From assembly GCA_019931245.1 (NCBI GenBank), contig JAINDL010000078.1, positions 1 through 64,000 on the forward strand: 64,000 nucleotides of DNA, read 5' to 3'. Each line of letters starts with the position of its first letter. The stretch's first letter is position 1. The translations under genes were made by a program, and so were the position numbers. Positions 15,729 through 24,348 of this stretch are shown here, one piece after another. Below the pieces are notes generated by a model. It did not search any database and was not told where the DNA came from. It saw nothing but the letters and a program-made list of their open reading frames with translations. This stretch comes from Bryobacteraceae bacterium CoA2 C42 (GTDB lineage Bacteria; Acidobacteriota; Terriglobia; Bryobacterales; Bryobacteraceae).

Positions 15729-17074
15729 TGGACGCCGCTGATGGTCATGCCGCCGATGGCCAGGGTGGGGGCCGCCGTCGAGCCGAGGAACTCGAGATCG
15801 TTGCCGATAAAGAGGATGTTTTTGAGCATCTCGCTCAGATTACCAGCAACCGTGATCTCGGTCACCGGGTAGGTCAGGACGCCGTCTTCAATCCAGATGC
15901 CGCTCGCGCCGCGCGAGTAGTCGCCGTTGACCGTGTTCACGCCCTGGCCGATCAGTTCGGTGACGTACAGTCCGGTGCCAACGGTCCGCAGCAACTCCTC
16001 CGGCGGCAGTTCGCCCGCTGCGAGGTAGAGATTGCCGTGGCCGGTGCCGGGGCTGCCCGTCAGGCCGCGCGAGGCGTTGCCGGTGGTTTTGAGGCCGAGC
16101 TTGCGCGCCGTGTAGGTGTGCAGCAGATAGGTCTCAAGCACACCGTTTTGAATGATGAGATTCCGGCGGCCGGGAACGCCTTCATCATCAAACGGCGAGG
16201 AGCCGAACAGGCCAGGCAGCGTTGGGTCGTCGACGATGGTGACGCCGGGGGCGGCCACGGTCTGCCCGATCTTATCGAGCAGAAACGAGCTTTTCCGGTA
16301 GATGGCATCGCCGGTGACCGCCGCGAAAACGTGGCCGACCAGCGAGCGGGCCGTACGCGGTTCAAAGACCACGGTCGCCTGCCGCGTGGCGATCTTCCGG
16401 GCGCCCAGGCGGCGCAGGACGCGTTCGGCGGCCCGTCGCCCGATCTGCTCGGGTGATTCGAGGCGCGTGTGGTCCCGGCCGATCGAGTACCAGTAATCGC
16501 GCTCCATCCGGTCGTCCGACTTGGCCACCGGCACGGCCGACAGCGAGCAGTAGGTGGAGCGGTAGCTGCCGAGGAAACCGCGGGAATTGGCGAAGACGCG
16601 GACGCCGGTGTGGGAGTCGAACGAGGCGCCGTCGGAGTTGGTGAGACGCGGATCGACGGCCAGCGCGGCCTGCTCGGCCCGTTTGGCGAGGTCGATCTTT
16701 TCGGCCGTCGAGAGCGTCAGCTCCGAGGCCAGTCCGAGATCCTGCGGCAGTTGGCCGAGTTCGTCCGCCTCGGGTAGCCCGGCAAAGGGATCGGGCTCGG
16801 TGATGCGGGCGATTTCCATCGCGCTCGCCACCATCTGCCGGATGCCTTCGGCCGACAGGTCGGAGGTGTAGGAGGAGCCCTGCCGCTGCCCGAGCAGCAC
16901 CCGGAGTCCGGCGCCGCAGGAGTCGGCCTCCTTCAGTTTTTCGACCTCGCCCAGACGGACCGTGACCGAGAACTCGCTGCCGCTCGCAATGGTGCATTCG
17001 GCCCCGGTGGCGCCGAGCGCGAGGGCCTGTGCGACGGCGCTCGCGGCCGCCGCGCGGAGTTGTTGTTCGCTCAT
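15725..17074 (-). CDS. tldE: Metallopeptidase subunit TldE/PmbA
   Basis: A 449-residue protein of the TldD/PmbA (U62) family, the non-catalytic partner of TldD. Visible signatures are SEFSVTVRLGEVEKLKEADS, DGASFDSHTGVRVFANSRGF, DDEGVPGRRNLIIQNGVL and SRGASGIWIEDGVLTYPVTE near the C-terminus. TldD/E heterodimers degrade unfolded peptides and process peptides such as microcin B17. It lacks HExxxH, as expected. It overlaps tldD by 4 bases, so the two are made together. Confidence 0.93.
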   Translation of the reverse strand: MSEQQLRAAAASAVAQALALGATGAECTIASGSEFSVTVRLGEVEKLKEADSCGAGLRVLLGQRQGSSYTSDLSAEGIRQMVASAMEIARITEPDPFAGLPEADELGQLPQDLGLASELTLSTAEKIDLAKRAEQAALAVDPRLTNSDGASFDSHTGVRVFANSRGFLGSYRSTYCSLSAVPVAKSDDRMERDYWYSIGRDHTRLESPEQIGRRAAERVLRRLGARKIATRQATVVFEPRTARSLVGHVFAAVTGDAIYRKSSFLLDKIGQTVAAPGVTIVDDPTLPGLFGSSPFDDEGVPGRRNLIIQNGVLETYLLHTYTARKLGLKTTGNASRGLTGSPGTGHGNLYLAAGELPPEELLRTVGTGLYVTELIGQGVNTVNGDYSRGASGIWIEDGVLTYPVTEITVAGNLSEMLKNILFIGNDLEFLGSTAAPTLAIGGMTISGVQ

Positions 17075-18507
17075 GCGCGCGCCGTGCCTCCCACCGTCAT
17101 CTTGTCGATGCGCACCGTCGGGATGCCCACGCCGACCGGCACGCTCTGGCCGTCCTTGCCGCAGATGCCGACGCCCTGGTCGAGCTTGAGGTCGTTGCCG
17201 ACCATCGAGATGTACTGCATCGCCTCCGGACCGTTCCCGATCAGCGTCGCGCCGCGGACGGGACGGGTGAGCTTGCCGTCCTCGATCAGATAGCTCTCCG
17301 AGGCCGAAAACACGAAATTGCCGCTGGTAATGTCTACCTGGCCGCCCCCGAAGTTGGCGCAGTAGATGCCTTTGCTCACCGACCGGATGATCTCCTCGGG
17401 CGTCGACGCCCCTGCGAGCATGAAGGTGTTGGTCATGCGCGGCATGGGGATGTGCTGATAGTTTTCCCGGCGCCCGGAACCGGTCGACCGGCCGCCGGTG
17501 AGGCGGGCCGACAGTTCATCGGTGAGGTAGCCGCGCAGAATGCCGTTTTCAATCAGTACGTTCTGGCGCGTGGGGTTGGCCTCGTCGTCGACGTTCAGGG
17601 ACCCGCGGCGGCTGTCGATGGTGCCATCGTCGATCACCGTGCACAGTTCACTCGCCACCTTCTGCCCCACGCGGCCCGAAAACACCGACGTGCCCTTCCG
17701 GTTGAAATCGGCCTCGAGCCCGTGGCCGACGGCCTCATGCAGCAGCACCCCGGGCCAACCCGGGCCGAGCACCACCACCGACTCGCCGGCCGGCGCCTCG
17801 CTCGCGTCAAGCTGCACAATCGCCTGGCGCACCGCCTCGCGGGCGAACGCCTCCGGCGCGCTGGCGCCCGTAAAGTAGTCGAGCCCCACGCGACCGCCCC
17901 CGCCGCTGTAGCCCTGCTGCGGCGTGCCGTCGCCCTGGCGGGCCAGCACGCTCACGTTCAGCCGGGCCATGGGCTGCCGGTCGAAGCTGAGCTTGCCGTC
18001 CGAGGTGGCCACCAGCACATGGCGGAGCGAGTCGGCATAGATGCACTGCACCTGGATGACGCGCGCGTCGGCGCCGCGGGCGGCCGCGTCGGCGCGCTTA
18101 ACGAACTGTACGCGCTCTTCAAGCGGTTGGTCGATGGGAGCCCGGAGCACGGGATAGAGGTCGTGCTGGCGGGCCGGCGTGAGACCGACCGTTTCGACCT
18201 TCGCCGGAGCGTCGGCAATACAGGCCGCGGTCGCCGCGGCCTTGAGAATCTTCTCCGGGCTGAGGTCGTCCGAGTAGGCGTAGCCGGTGCGCTCGCCGGC
18301 GATGACCCGGACGCCTACCCCGAGCGATACGCCCTGCGTGGCCGACTTGACGATCGACTCGTCGAGCGTAATCGAGGACGTGGCCAGGTACTCGAAGTAG
18401 AGGTCGGCGTAGTCGGCGCCGCGTCCGAGGGCCTCGGCAAGGTAGCGGTCAAGGTCCCGTTCGGTGATGCCGAACTTCGATCCGAAAAAGGAGCTGGAAA
18501 GGCTCAT
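17071..18507 (-). CDS. tldD: Metalloprotease TldD
   Basis: A 478-residue zinc protease subunit of the TldD/TldE pair. The catalytic HExxxH appears in LLHEAVGHGLEADF, and the family's DDEANPTRQNVLIENGILRG and FNRKGTSVFSGRVG segments follow. ATG at 18507 (MSLSSSFFG) was chosen because AAAGAG stands just upstream and because the longer form would overlap the HDOD gene. The C-terminus overlaps tldE by 4 bases. No peptide-precursor gene is recognisable nearby. Confidence 0.93.
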   Translation of the reverse strand: MSLSSSFFGSKFGITERDLDRYLAEALGRGADYADLYFEYLATSSITLDESIVKSATQGVSLGVGVRVIAGERTGYAYSDDLSPEKILKAAATAACIADAPAKVETVGLTPARQHDLYPVLRAPIDQPLEERVQFVKRADAAARGADARVIQVQCIYADSLRHVLVATSDGKLSFDRQPMARLNVSVLARQGDGTPQQGYSGGGGRVGLDYFTGASAPEAFAREAVRQAIVQLDASEAPAGESVVVLGPGWPGVLLHEAVGHGLEADFNRKGTSVFSGRVGQKVASELCTVIDDGTIDSRRGSLNVDDEANPTRQNVLIENGILRGYLTDELSARLTGGRSTGSGRRENYQHIPMPRMTNTFMLAGASTPEEIIRSVSKGIYCANFGGGQVDITSGNFVFSASESYLIEDGKLTRPVRGATLIGNGPEAMQYISMVGNDLKLDQGVGICGKDGQSVPVGVGIPTVRIDKMTVGGTARA

Positions 18508-18535
18508 CTCTTTAGGGTAGCGGGTTTCGCGGCCG

Positions 18536-19414
18536 CTACGATTCAATGGCGTTGAGGCGGGTGGCGATCAGCAGTTGCAGATCGGCGAGGTTGAACACGA
18601 CGCGCTCCCGGCGGCGGGGGGCGAGCTGTTCGTGAAACTCTTCAATCGCGTTCGGCGAGGAGGCATCGACGGGGCGACTGATGACGGAAAAGCCGAGCAG
18701 GTCGGCGCCGCGGGTGGCGAAGTGGATCAGGCCGAGCGGGGTAAACGCGGGCTGGGTGAGGGGGGAATGGTGGAGACGCATCACCTCACCCATGAACGGC
18801 GGCAGCTTCCAGGCGGCGGCGAGAAATCCTCCCGCCTCGCAGTGATCGAGGCCGAAGTACTTGCGCTCCAGATCGAGCAGCGAATCGGGCGATCCGGCCG
18901 CTTCTTCGAGCAGTTGCCGGTAGCGGGGCGGGGACATGGCGATGAGTCCCAAAGCGCCGAGGTCGTGCAGGATGCCGGACGTGTAGGCCTCCGATCCATC
19001 GGCCTGCGTCCAGTTGGCCAGCTCCTCGGCCAACAAGGCTACGGCAAGGCTGTGCCGCCAGGTCCGCTGCAGCGAGGGAATCTGCAGCGCGTTGCCCAGG
19101 TAGTTCTTGATGGCCACGGTCCAGGCCAGGGATTTCGTCCTTTCGATGCCCAGATAGGCGATGGCCTGCAGAATCGTCCGGACCTCGTTCCGCAGCCCGA
19201 ATAGTGAAGAGTTGGCGATACGGAGGACCTCGCCGGTCAGCGCTCCATCGGAGGCAATCAGTGTGCTGACCGACTTTAGATCGACATCGGCACGGCCAAT
19301 CATGGCCAGTAGCCTGGTGGAAATCGTGGGCAGCGCCGGCAGCTCCTGCAGCAGGTGGGGGATCTCGGGGTGCGCCACGCTCGCACCCGCTATGTCAGCT
19401 GCTTTCAAGGCCAT
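18536..19414 (-). CDS. HDOD-domain protein
   Basis: A 292-residue protein. An HDOD domain spans about residues 22-220: LPALPTISTRLLAMIGRADV, then SDGALTGEVLRIANSSLFGL, SGILHDLGALGL and a later LHHS. HDOD domains are HD-like helical domains found in signal-transduction proteins, where they usually lack phosphodiesterase activity. The tail (about 225-292) has no known domain. It stands in front of tldD with a 28-base gap and may be co-transcribed. Confidence 0.88.
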   Translation of the reverse strand: MALKAADIAGASVAHPEIPHLLQELPALPTISTRLLAMIGRADVDLKSVSTLIASDGALTGEVLRIANSSLFGLRNEVRTILQAIAYLGIERTKSLAWTVAIKNYLGNALQIPSLQRTWRHSLAVALLAEELANWTQADGSEAYTSGILHDLGALGLIAMSPPRYRQLLEEAAGSPDSLLDLERKYFGLDHCEAGGFLAAAWKLPPFMGEVMRLHHSPLTQPAFTPLGLIHFATRGADLLGFSVISRPVDASSPNAIEEFHEQLAPRRRERVVFNLADLQLLIATRLNAIES

Positions 19415-19450
19415 CTGAGAGAGGTATCGACCGGTGGAAGGCTTTCTTGA

Positions 19451-19939
19451 TCAAAAAATCAGGGGCAGCCCGGCCGATTCAAGGATGCCGCGCCACATCT
19501 CGGGCCACGCACCGGTTTGGCCGGTCTCGTCGTCCACCCATTGGCTGCTTTGGTGTTCGAAGTGGGCGGAGACGGTGTAGCGGCCCCCAGGGAGGTCCTG
19601 CCAGGTGAATGGACCCCACTCGAGGGAACCCGGGCCGAGGGCGCCGCGGAGGAGCCTCGCGCTCGCGCCGGGGGCCAGCACCTGGTACAGATGCCGGTAG
19701 GGTGTGGCGTCGAACTTGGCGTTGGCGCGCCGGTCCACCGGGGCAACGGTCTGCCCGGCTGCCGTCTTCAGATTGAGCGTCACGGGCTGGATCAGCCGGT
19801 GGTGAAGGTACCGCTGCGGGGTACGGGACCGGTTGCGGAGGGTGGCGGAGAGCTCCGCTCCGGCCCGGCGCAGTTCGAGCGTAAACACGGCCGGGGCCGG
19901 GCCGAAGGCCGGAAGCAGGAGCCACCCCCGGCGCGTCAT
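19451..19939 (-). CDS. Small Ig-like protein, possible protease inhibitor or immunity protein
   Basis: A 162-residue protein. The first 20 residues are weakly hydrophobic (MTRRGWLLLPAFGPAPAVF) and may be an export signal. A beta-sandwich-like domain follows: AGAELSATLRNRSRTPQRYL, VTLNLKTAAGQTVAP, then a PGAS turn and QDLPGGRYTVSAHFEH. This layout resembles BsuPI-type proteinase inhibitor domains, but the similarity is by eye and weak. It is the last gene of the operon that encodes the large metalloprotease, and it overlaps the preceding gene by 4 bases. An inhibitor or immunity role is an inference from fold and position. Confidence 0.6.
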   Translation of the reverse strand: MTRRGWLLLPAFGPAPAVFTLELRRAGAELSATLRNRSRTPQRYLHHRLIQPVTLNLKTAAGQTVAPVDRRANAKFDATPYRHLYQVLAPGASARLLRGALGPGSLEWGPFTWQDLPGGRYTVSAHFEHQSSQWVDDETGQTGAWPEMWRGILESAGLPLIF

Positions 19940-21354
19940 AGGTTTCGGTACTCGAGGAATCCTGGCGGGTCGGCGCTGGCGGCAAACTGGCGGAAACGGA
20001 ATCCGGCGGTGAGTTCGTAGAAGCCGAGGTAGACCTGGCCCGGGGCGAGCACGGAGGGAAAGTAGCGCTCCTGCCCCGCAGCCAGGAGCCGCGGTTCCGC
20101 GCCGGGGCCGCAGTAGTAGAGCTCCCGCGAGAGGGTGGTGATGAGCAGGTGGAAGCGGCCCTGGCGGTCGGCGTCCATGGCCAGTTCGGGGAAGGGGCCG
20201 GGCAGCGAAAGCTCGCGGCGGGAGACGAACGGCTCCGGCTGGTAGCGGGGATCGAGCTGCACCATTTCAACGGTGGCCGGTGCTTCCGCCGCGCTGAACA
20301 GGGCCGTGCAACGGTCGAACTCGGGCTGCAGCGCGACTGCGCGCAGGGGAAGCGGCGAGGCGTGGATCCGGGTGCTCGCCAGGATGCGGCCGCTGAGGTC
20401 GGCCGTCCAGCGCGTAAGCCCTTCGTGGGGGCCGGCGATGTGGAGCGTCCCGTCGAGGCAGCGAACGACCAGGAGGCCAGGGTCGCTGACGGGCAGCGGC
20501 CAGGCCGCCACCGGACGGAGACCGGCTGCGGCTAACTCACAGCACTCCAGGCGCCCGGCGGCGGCGTACCAGAACAGGACGTACAGTTGATTGCCGGCCG
20601 TGTAGAAGCCCTGCCGCAGCAGTTGACGGCCGACGGGAAGCTGACCGCGGCGGCTATCGCTGGTGGGGCGGCCTTCCTCAAACAGGGCAGCCTGCAGCAG
20701 CGCGCCATTCTGCCAAACGAGCCAGCGGTGCATGGCGGGTGCAAAGCTTTCCACCTGACGGAAGGCAGCCGCGGCGCAGAAGTGATTGCTCGTGCCGGGC
20801 AGCGCCGGGAGGGCTTCGTTGTACCAGGCGCCGAGGGGCTTCGAGGGATTGAGCTGGCGGAGCCAGAGGTGTCCGCCGCCGGCGCTCAGTAACAGGTCGA
20901 GGCGGTCGAGGATCGGGTTGTCGCGGTCGACGGTGAGGTCGTCGAGCGCCACCGGCTGCACCCGGAAGGCGAGCGGCGCGCTGGCAACCGGGTTCGTCTC
21001 GCCCGGCCAGGCGAGCGTGGCGGTGGCGGTGTAGTCGCCGGCGGCGAGAGGCCACATGCACTTGGCGAGGTTGACCGTCCAGGTCAACGGCTGGCCGGGG
21101 GCGAGCGGTTCCAGTGCGAGATTGGCGTCCACGCGGGCATTGGTGCGTAACTCCTGCTCGAGCAGGGAGCTGACGCGGCGCACGGGGGCGCCGCCGGCAT
21201 CGCGGAACAGAATGGTCAGCGCTCCGCCGTCTTGCGAGGGGCTGGGAACCAGCCGGGGCTGGTCCTCTTCGTGCGAGAGGGTCAGCAGCAGCTGCGGCGA
21301 GTCCAGGGTGGTGATCTCCCGGGCGGCGGCGGCGAGTTGGAGCTGGAAGGGCAT
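19936..21354 (-). CDS. Beta-rich protein of unknown function in the metalloprotease operon
   Basis: A 472-residue protein with no signal peptide. Residues 1-155 contain Ig-like strands (LTWTVNLAKCMWPLAAGDYT, ATATLAWPGETNPVASAPLAF). The rest has repeating short strands (HRWLVWQNGALLQAALFEEG, NQLYVLFWYAAAGRLECCEL, LLVVRCLDGTLHIAGPHEGL, ARLEMVQLDP-like units) that suggest a beta-propeller. No catalytic motif is seen. It starts 6 bases after the metalloprotease stop and overlaps the next gene by 4 bases, so its function is probably tied to that protein. Confidence 0.68.
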   Translation of the reverse strand: MPFQLQLAAAAREITTLDSPQLLLTLSHEEDQPRLVPSPSQDGGALTILFRDAGGAPVRRVSSLLEQELRTNARVDANLALEPLAPGQPLTWTVNLAKCMWPLAAGDYTATATLAWPGETNPVASAPLAFRVQPVALDDLTVDRDNPILDRLDLLLSAGGGHLWLRQLNPSKPLGAWYNEALPALPGTSNHFCAAAAFRQVESFAPAMHRWLVWQNGALLQAALFEEGRPTSDSRRGQLPVGRQLLRQGFYTAGNQLYVLFWYAAAGRLECCELAAAGLRPVAAWPLPVSDPGLLVVRCLDGTLHIAGPHEGLTRWTADLSGRILASTRIHASPLPLRAVALQPEFDRCTALFSAAEAPATVEMVQLDPRYQPEPFVSRRELSLPGPFPELAMDADRQGRFHLLITTLSRELYYCGPGAEPRLLAAGQERYFPSVLAPGQVYLGFYELTAGFRFRQFAASADPPGFLEYRNL

Positions 21355-21360
21355 CGGGTG

Positions 21361-24345
21361 CTAGTCGGAGTTACCGGGCAGTTTATCCATATCCCAGCCC
21401 CGGAGTTTGAGATTGCACTTGCCGCAGAGGTGAGGCTCAAAGACGCCCGGCGCCTGATGGGCGTGGCCGGAACTGGTTGAGGAGTACGCCATGATGCAGT
21501 TATGGTCGCTCGTGTCGTGGTGTCCCGGAGGCTTGTCGCCGGTGTTCTCCGAGTGCCGGAGGTAGAAGTTATGGCCCATCTCGTGTCCGACCACGTAGTA
21601 GACCTTGTCAGGGTCCTTCATGTCGATCATGGCGTGGGAGTCTGCCATTCCAAAGGAGGTGGTCCAGGAGATGTGGCCCGCCTCGGCAATCGTTCCGTCT
21701 ACTTTTTTGACGTCGACGGCTTCGTGGGCGAGGAAGTTCATGACGACAAAGCCAACCGGCTCCTGCGGGCGGACCGCGCCGGCGAGGGCGTCGACGATCG
21801 AGTCGGCGATGAGCGACCAGTAGTTGTCGCCGGTCAGTGTCTTCAAACGGGCGCGGTAGTCCCGGGCTGACTCCTTGGCGCCCTGGGCGGGCAGGGGAAG
21901 GCCGTAGACGGCGTTCTCTTTGAGCGAGATCTTGGTGCGATCCTTGTTGGCCGTTCTGGCGATGACGATGTCCTGATACTGTTTCTCGGTAATCAGTTCC
22001 GAGATCTTCGCCTTTTTCATTGAGCCGACATCGAGGTCGACGTAGGCCGCCTTGTACTCGTTGTGGATGAGGTCCCACTCCCCGCCGCCGCTGCGGGCCG
22101 GCCAGTTCACTTCATAGGCAACCCGGTTCCGGCGCCAGATGCGGAAGATGCCCGTACGGACGTGAATGCGGGAGCCGGCGTCGGTGTAGCCGTGGAATTT
22201 TTCGAGTTCGGCCTGATTCGGCTCGCCGGTGAAATCGATTTCGGCCCGGAACTGGTAGTCGTCGCCGCCGATGATGGAGGTGCGGGCCAGGATGCCGGAG
22301 CGGCCCAGGCGTTTCGGATACTTGGCCTTGTTGGTGCAGGCCTTGGCAAAGACGGTTTTGTGGGTGGCGTCGTCTTCGACCTGGTAGGGTTCGTAGATGC
22401 CGCCCTGAAACCAGGGGGCCTGGTAGTGGGTCATGTCCGGGTTGCGAATGCCCCCAAGGGAGCGGGGGCAGTTGTCAGCGCCGGGGCCGCCACCCCGCAG
22501 TTTGAGCGCCTTGGCCACGTATTTGCGGGTTTTGCTGGGAGAGGAGGCTTTGTCTTCGGGAAGCAGGGTGAGGTCTTCGTCAAGGTCGGTGTGCTTCCAG
22601 TTGATGCGCACCGGTCCGATGGCTTCGGGCGCGGCGGTGCGGGCGTCGGTCTTGGACTTGAGAAAGATCTCGACTTCGAGCGGCAGCAGGGGGCGGTTGA
22701 GGCGGGCCGCGTCGGTCGTCGCGCGGTTGGTCTGGTTACGGAACTCATTGCCATCGCCGGTCGTGCGCTCGTAGGTGAGCGCTTCGACCCAGATGCGCGA
22801 GGTGGCCGCCGGGTCGGTTACGGCATCCGGCTCGATGTCGACGCGCTTGTTGTCGCCGGCTTCGAGGGCCGCGATCAGTTCGGGCGTAATGTCGGCCTTG
22901 TAATCCTTGCTGTACTTCCGGTGCATGGCCTTGTGGTTCGCCTTATAGCGGATGATGGCCTTGTCCAGATATTCTTCGGTGTCCTGGTACACCGGGCCGC
23001 CGTAGAAGCCCAACTCATTCAGCCGGTAGGCCACCCAATTGCGCTGGTCGGCCGTGGGCGGTTCCTGGCCGTCATGCGTCCAGGGCCCGCGGGAGATGGC
23101 CAGCGAGTGGTACAGCACTTTGAACTCGGCTTCGTCTTTGAGCGAGCCGCTCCTGAGCGTCACCTTGTAGGGCGACCAGAGCGGATGAATGTAGAGATCC
23201 TTCAGGGCGCCCGCGGTCGGCTTGCCGTCCCAGGCGAAGGTATGATCGCCCGAGGTCTTCTCGTCGCCGGTCAACTCCCTGGTAAACAGCGGCGTGGCAT
23301 CGGCCCGGGGCGAGGTGATTTCGAGCGTCACCGGCTTGCCCTCGAGGCCCTTCAGTTTGTAAGCGATGCTGAGGGTTTCCGCCGACGGAGCGAAATGATC
23401 GTCGCAGCTGACGATATCGAGGGCCTCGCCGGGGGCCGGCACCGGGCCCGCTTTGACCGGGATCGGCGTATGCTTGAAACACTTCGTCCAGTAGAGTTCA
23501 CATTCGGTGGCCTTGCACTGATTGGGCGCCGGATGGCATTCGAGGAGCGGTTCCTGGCCGGGGTCGAAAAACAGAATCTCCACGCGCCGGTTGGCGGCGC
23601 TTTGCAGTCCATCAACGCCCATGCCCTCCACCGGCCAACTCTCCCCGCACCCCACCGTCCTGCGGCCCGGATCGACAAACCGCAGCGAGGCGCGGTAGGC
23701 GGCCAGACCCTCGATGCTGGTGGCGAGGAACTGCGCGATCCCCTGGTTGTAAAGATCGAAAAATGCCTCCCAAGTGACCTTGTCGCAGGCGCCGGTGACC
23801 GGCAACGATTGCGAAAACTCGGCATTATAAGCGGTTTTGAAGTTCTTCAGAGCCGTCGAGGTGCCGTTGCCGTGGACGTTGTCGGTCGGGCCGGGGTGGC
23901 AGTTCCACCCCTTCGATTGGTGGACCCACTGCAGAATCTGCTGGTAGTCCTCGGTCTTGCTCCTGACCGCACAGAGGTTGGTGTAGGCCACTTTGTCGCC
24001 GGTCCAGCAGGCGAGGACACAATCGGCCCGCTGCTGGGAGAGCTTGAGGTTGTAGTCGCTGGCTCCGGAACTGTCAGCGTGGCCGGCAACCAGCGCTTTG
24101 CGGGCCGGGTTGGTCTTGGCGTGCGCCAGACCCGCGGCCAGGACCGTGAGAGCCGTGATCCGGTCGGCCGCGCCTTCGCCGATGTCATAGTCCGGCAGCA
24201 GCACGGCGCTGTCGAGATGGAAGTGGAAGTCTTCCATCTCGAGACGATGGCCCTGAAAACGCGTGACGACGATCTTGTGCACGGCCGTGGTCTGCCGTTC
24301 GAACAGGAGATGGAAGTCGCGGCGGGTGATCCTGGTTTCCGACAT
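21361..24345 (-). CDS. Modular OmpA/peptidoglycan-binding protein with C-terminal metzincin-like zinc protease
   Basis: A 994-residue protein with no signal peptide. Residues about 38-120 are an OmpA-like half-domain (FHFHLDSAVLLPD, GHADSSGASDYNLKLSQQRA). About 150-205 form a peptidoglycan_binding_1-like module (DNVHGNGTSTALKNFKTAYN). The OmpA fold seems to resume at about 225-275 (QSAANRRVEILFF). A Cys-rich linker, a FlgD-Ig-like domain (about 320-435, GDHTFAWDGK) and a second peptidoglycan-binding-like stretch (WVAYRLNELGFYGGPVYQDT) follow. The protease is C-terminal: HEMGH at 921-925 with H931 as third ligand and a Met-turn CIMAYSS (M952). The third-position Gly of classic metzincins is Tyr here. 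The tail has a CxxC. Lack of a signal peptide suits delivery by a secretion machine. Confidence 0.8.
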   Translation of the reverse strand: MSETRITRRDFHLLFERQTTAVHKIVVTRFQGHRLEMEDFHFHLDSAVLLPDYDIGEGAADRITALTVLAAGLAHAKTNPARKALVAGHADSSGASDYNLKLSQQRADCVLACWTGDKVAYTNLCAVRSKTEDYQQILQWVHQSKGWNCHPGPTDNVHGNGTSTALKNFKTAYNAEFSQSLPVTGACDKVTWEAFFDLYNQGIAQFLATSIEGLAAYRASLRFVDPGRRTVGCGESWPVEGMGVDGLQSAANRRVEILFFDPGQEPLLECHPAPNQCKATECELYWTKCFKHTPIPVKAGPVPAPGEALDIVSCDDHFAPSAETLSIAYKLKGLEGKPVTLEITSPRADATPLFTRELTGDEKTSGDHTFAWDGKPTAGALKDLYIHPLWSPYKVTLRSGSLKDEAEFKVLYHSLAISRGPWTHDGQEPPTADQRNWVAYRLNELGFYGGPVYQDTEEYLDKAIIRYKANHKAMHRKYSKDYKADITPELIAALEAGDNKRVDIEPDAVTDPAATSRIWVEALTYERTTGDGNEFRNQTNRATTDAARLNRPLLPLEVEIFLKSKTDARTAAPEAIGPVRINWKHTDLDEDLTLLPEDKASSPSKTRKYVAKALKLRGGGPGADNCPRSLGGIRNPDMTHYQAPWFQGGIYEPYQVEDDATHKTVFAKACTNKAKYPKRLGRSGILARTSIIGGDDYQFRAEIDFTGEPNQAELEKFHGYTDAGSRIHVRTGIFRIWRRNRVAYEVNWPARSGGGEWDLIHNEYKAAYVDLDVGSMKKAKISELITEKQYQDIVIARTANKDRTKISLKENAVYGLPLPAQGAKESARDYRARLKTLTGDNYWSLIADSIVDALAGAVRPQEPVGFVVMNFLAHEAVDVKKVDGTIAEAGHISWTTSFGMADSHAMIDMKDPDKVYYVVGHEMGHNFYLRHSENTGDKPPGHHDTSDHNCIMAYSSTSSGHAHQAPGVFEPHLCGKCNLKLRGWDMDKLPGNSD

Positions 24346-24348
24346 GGT

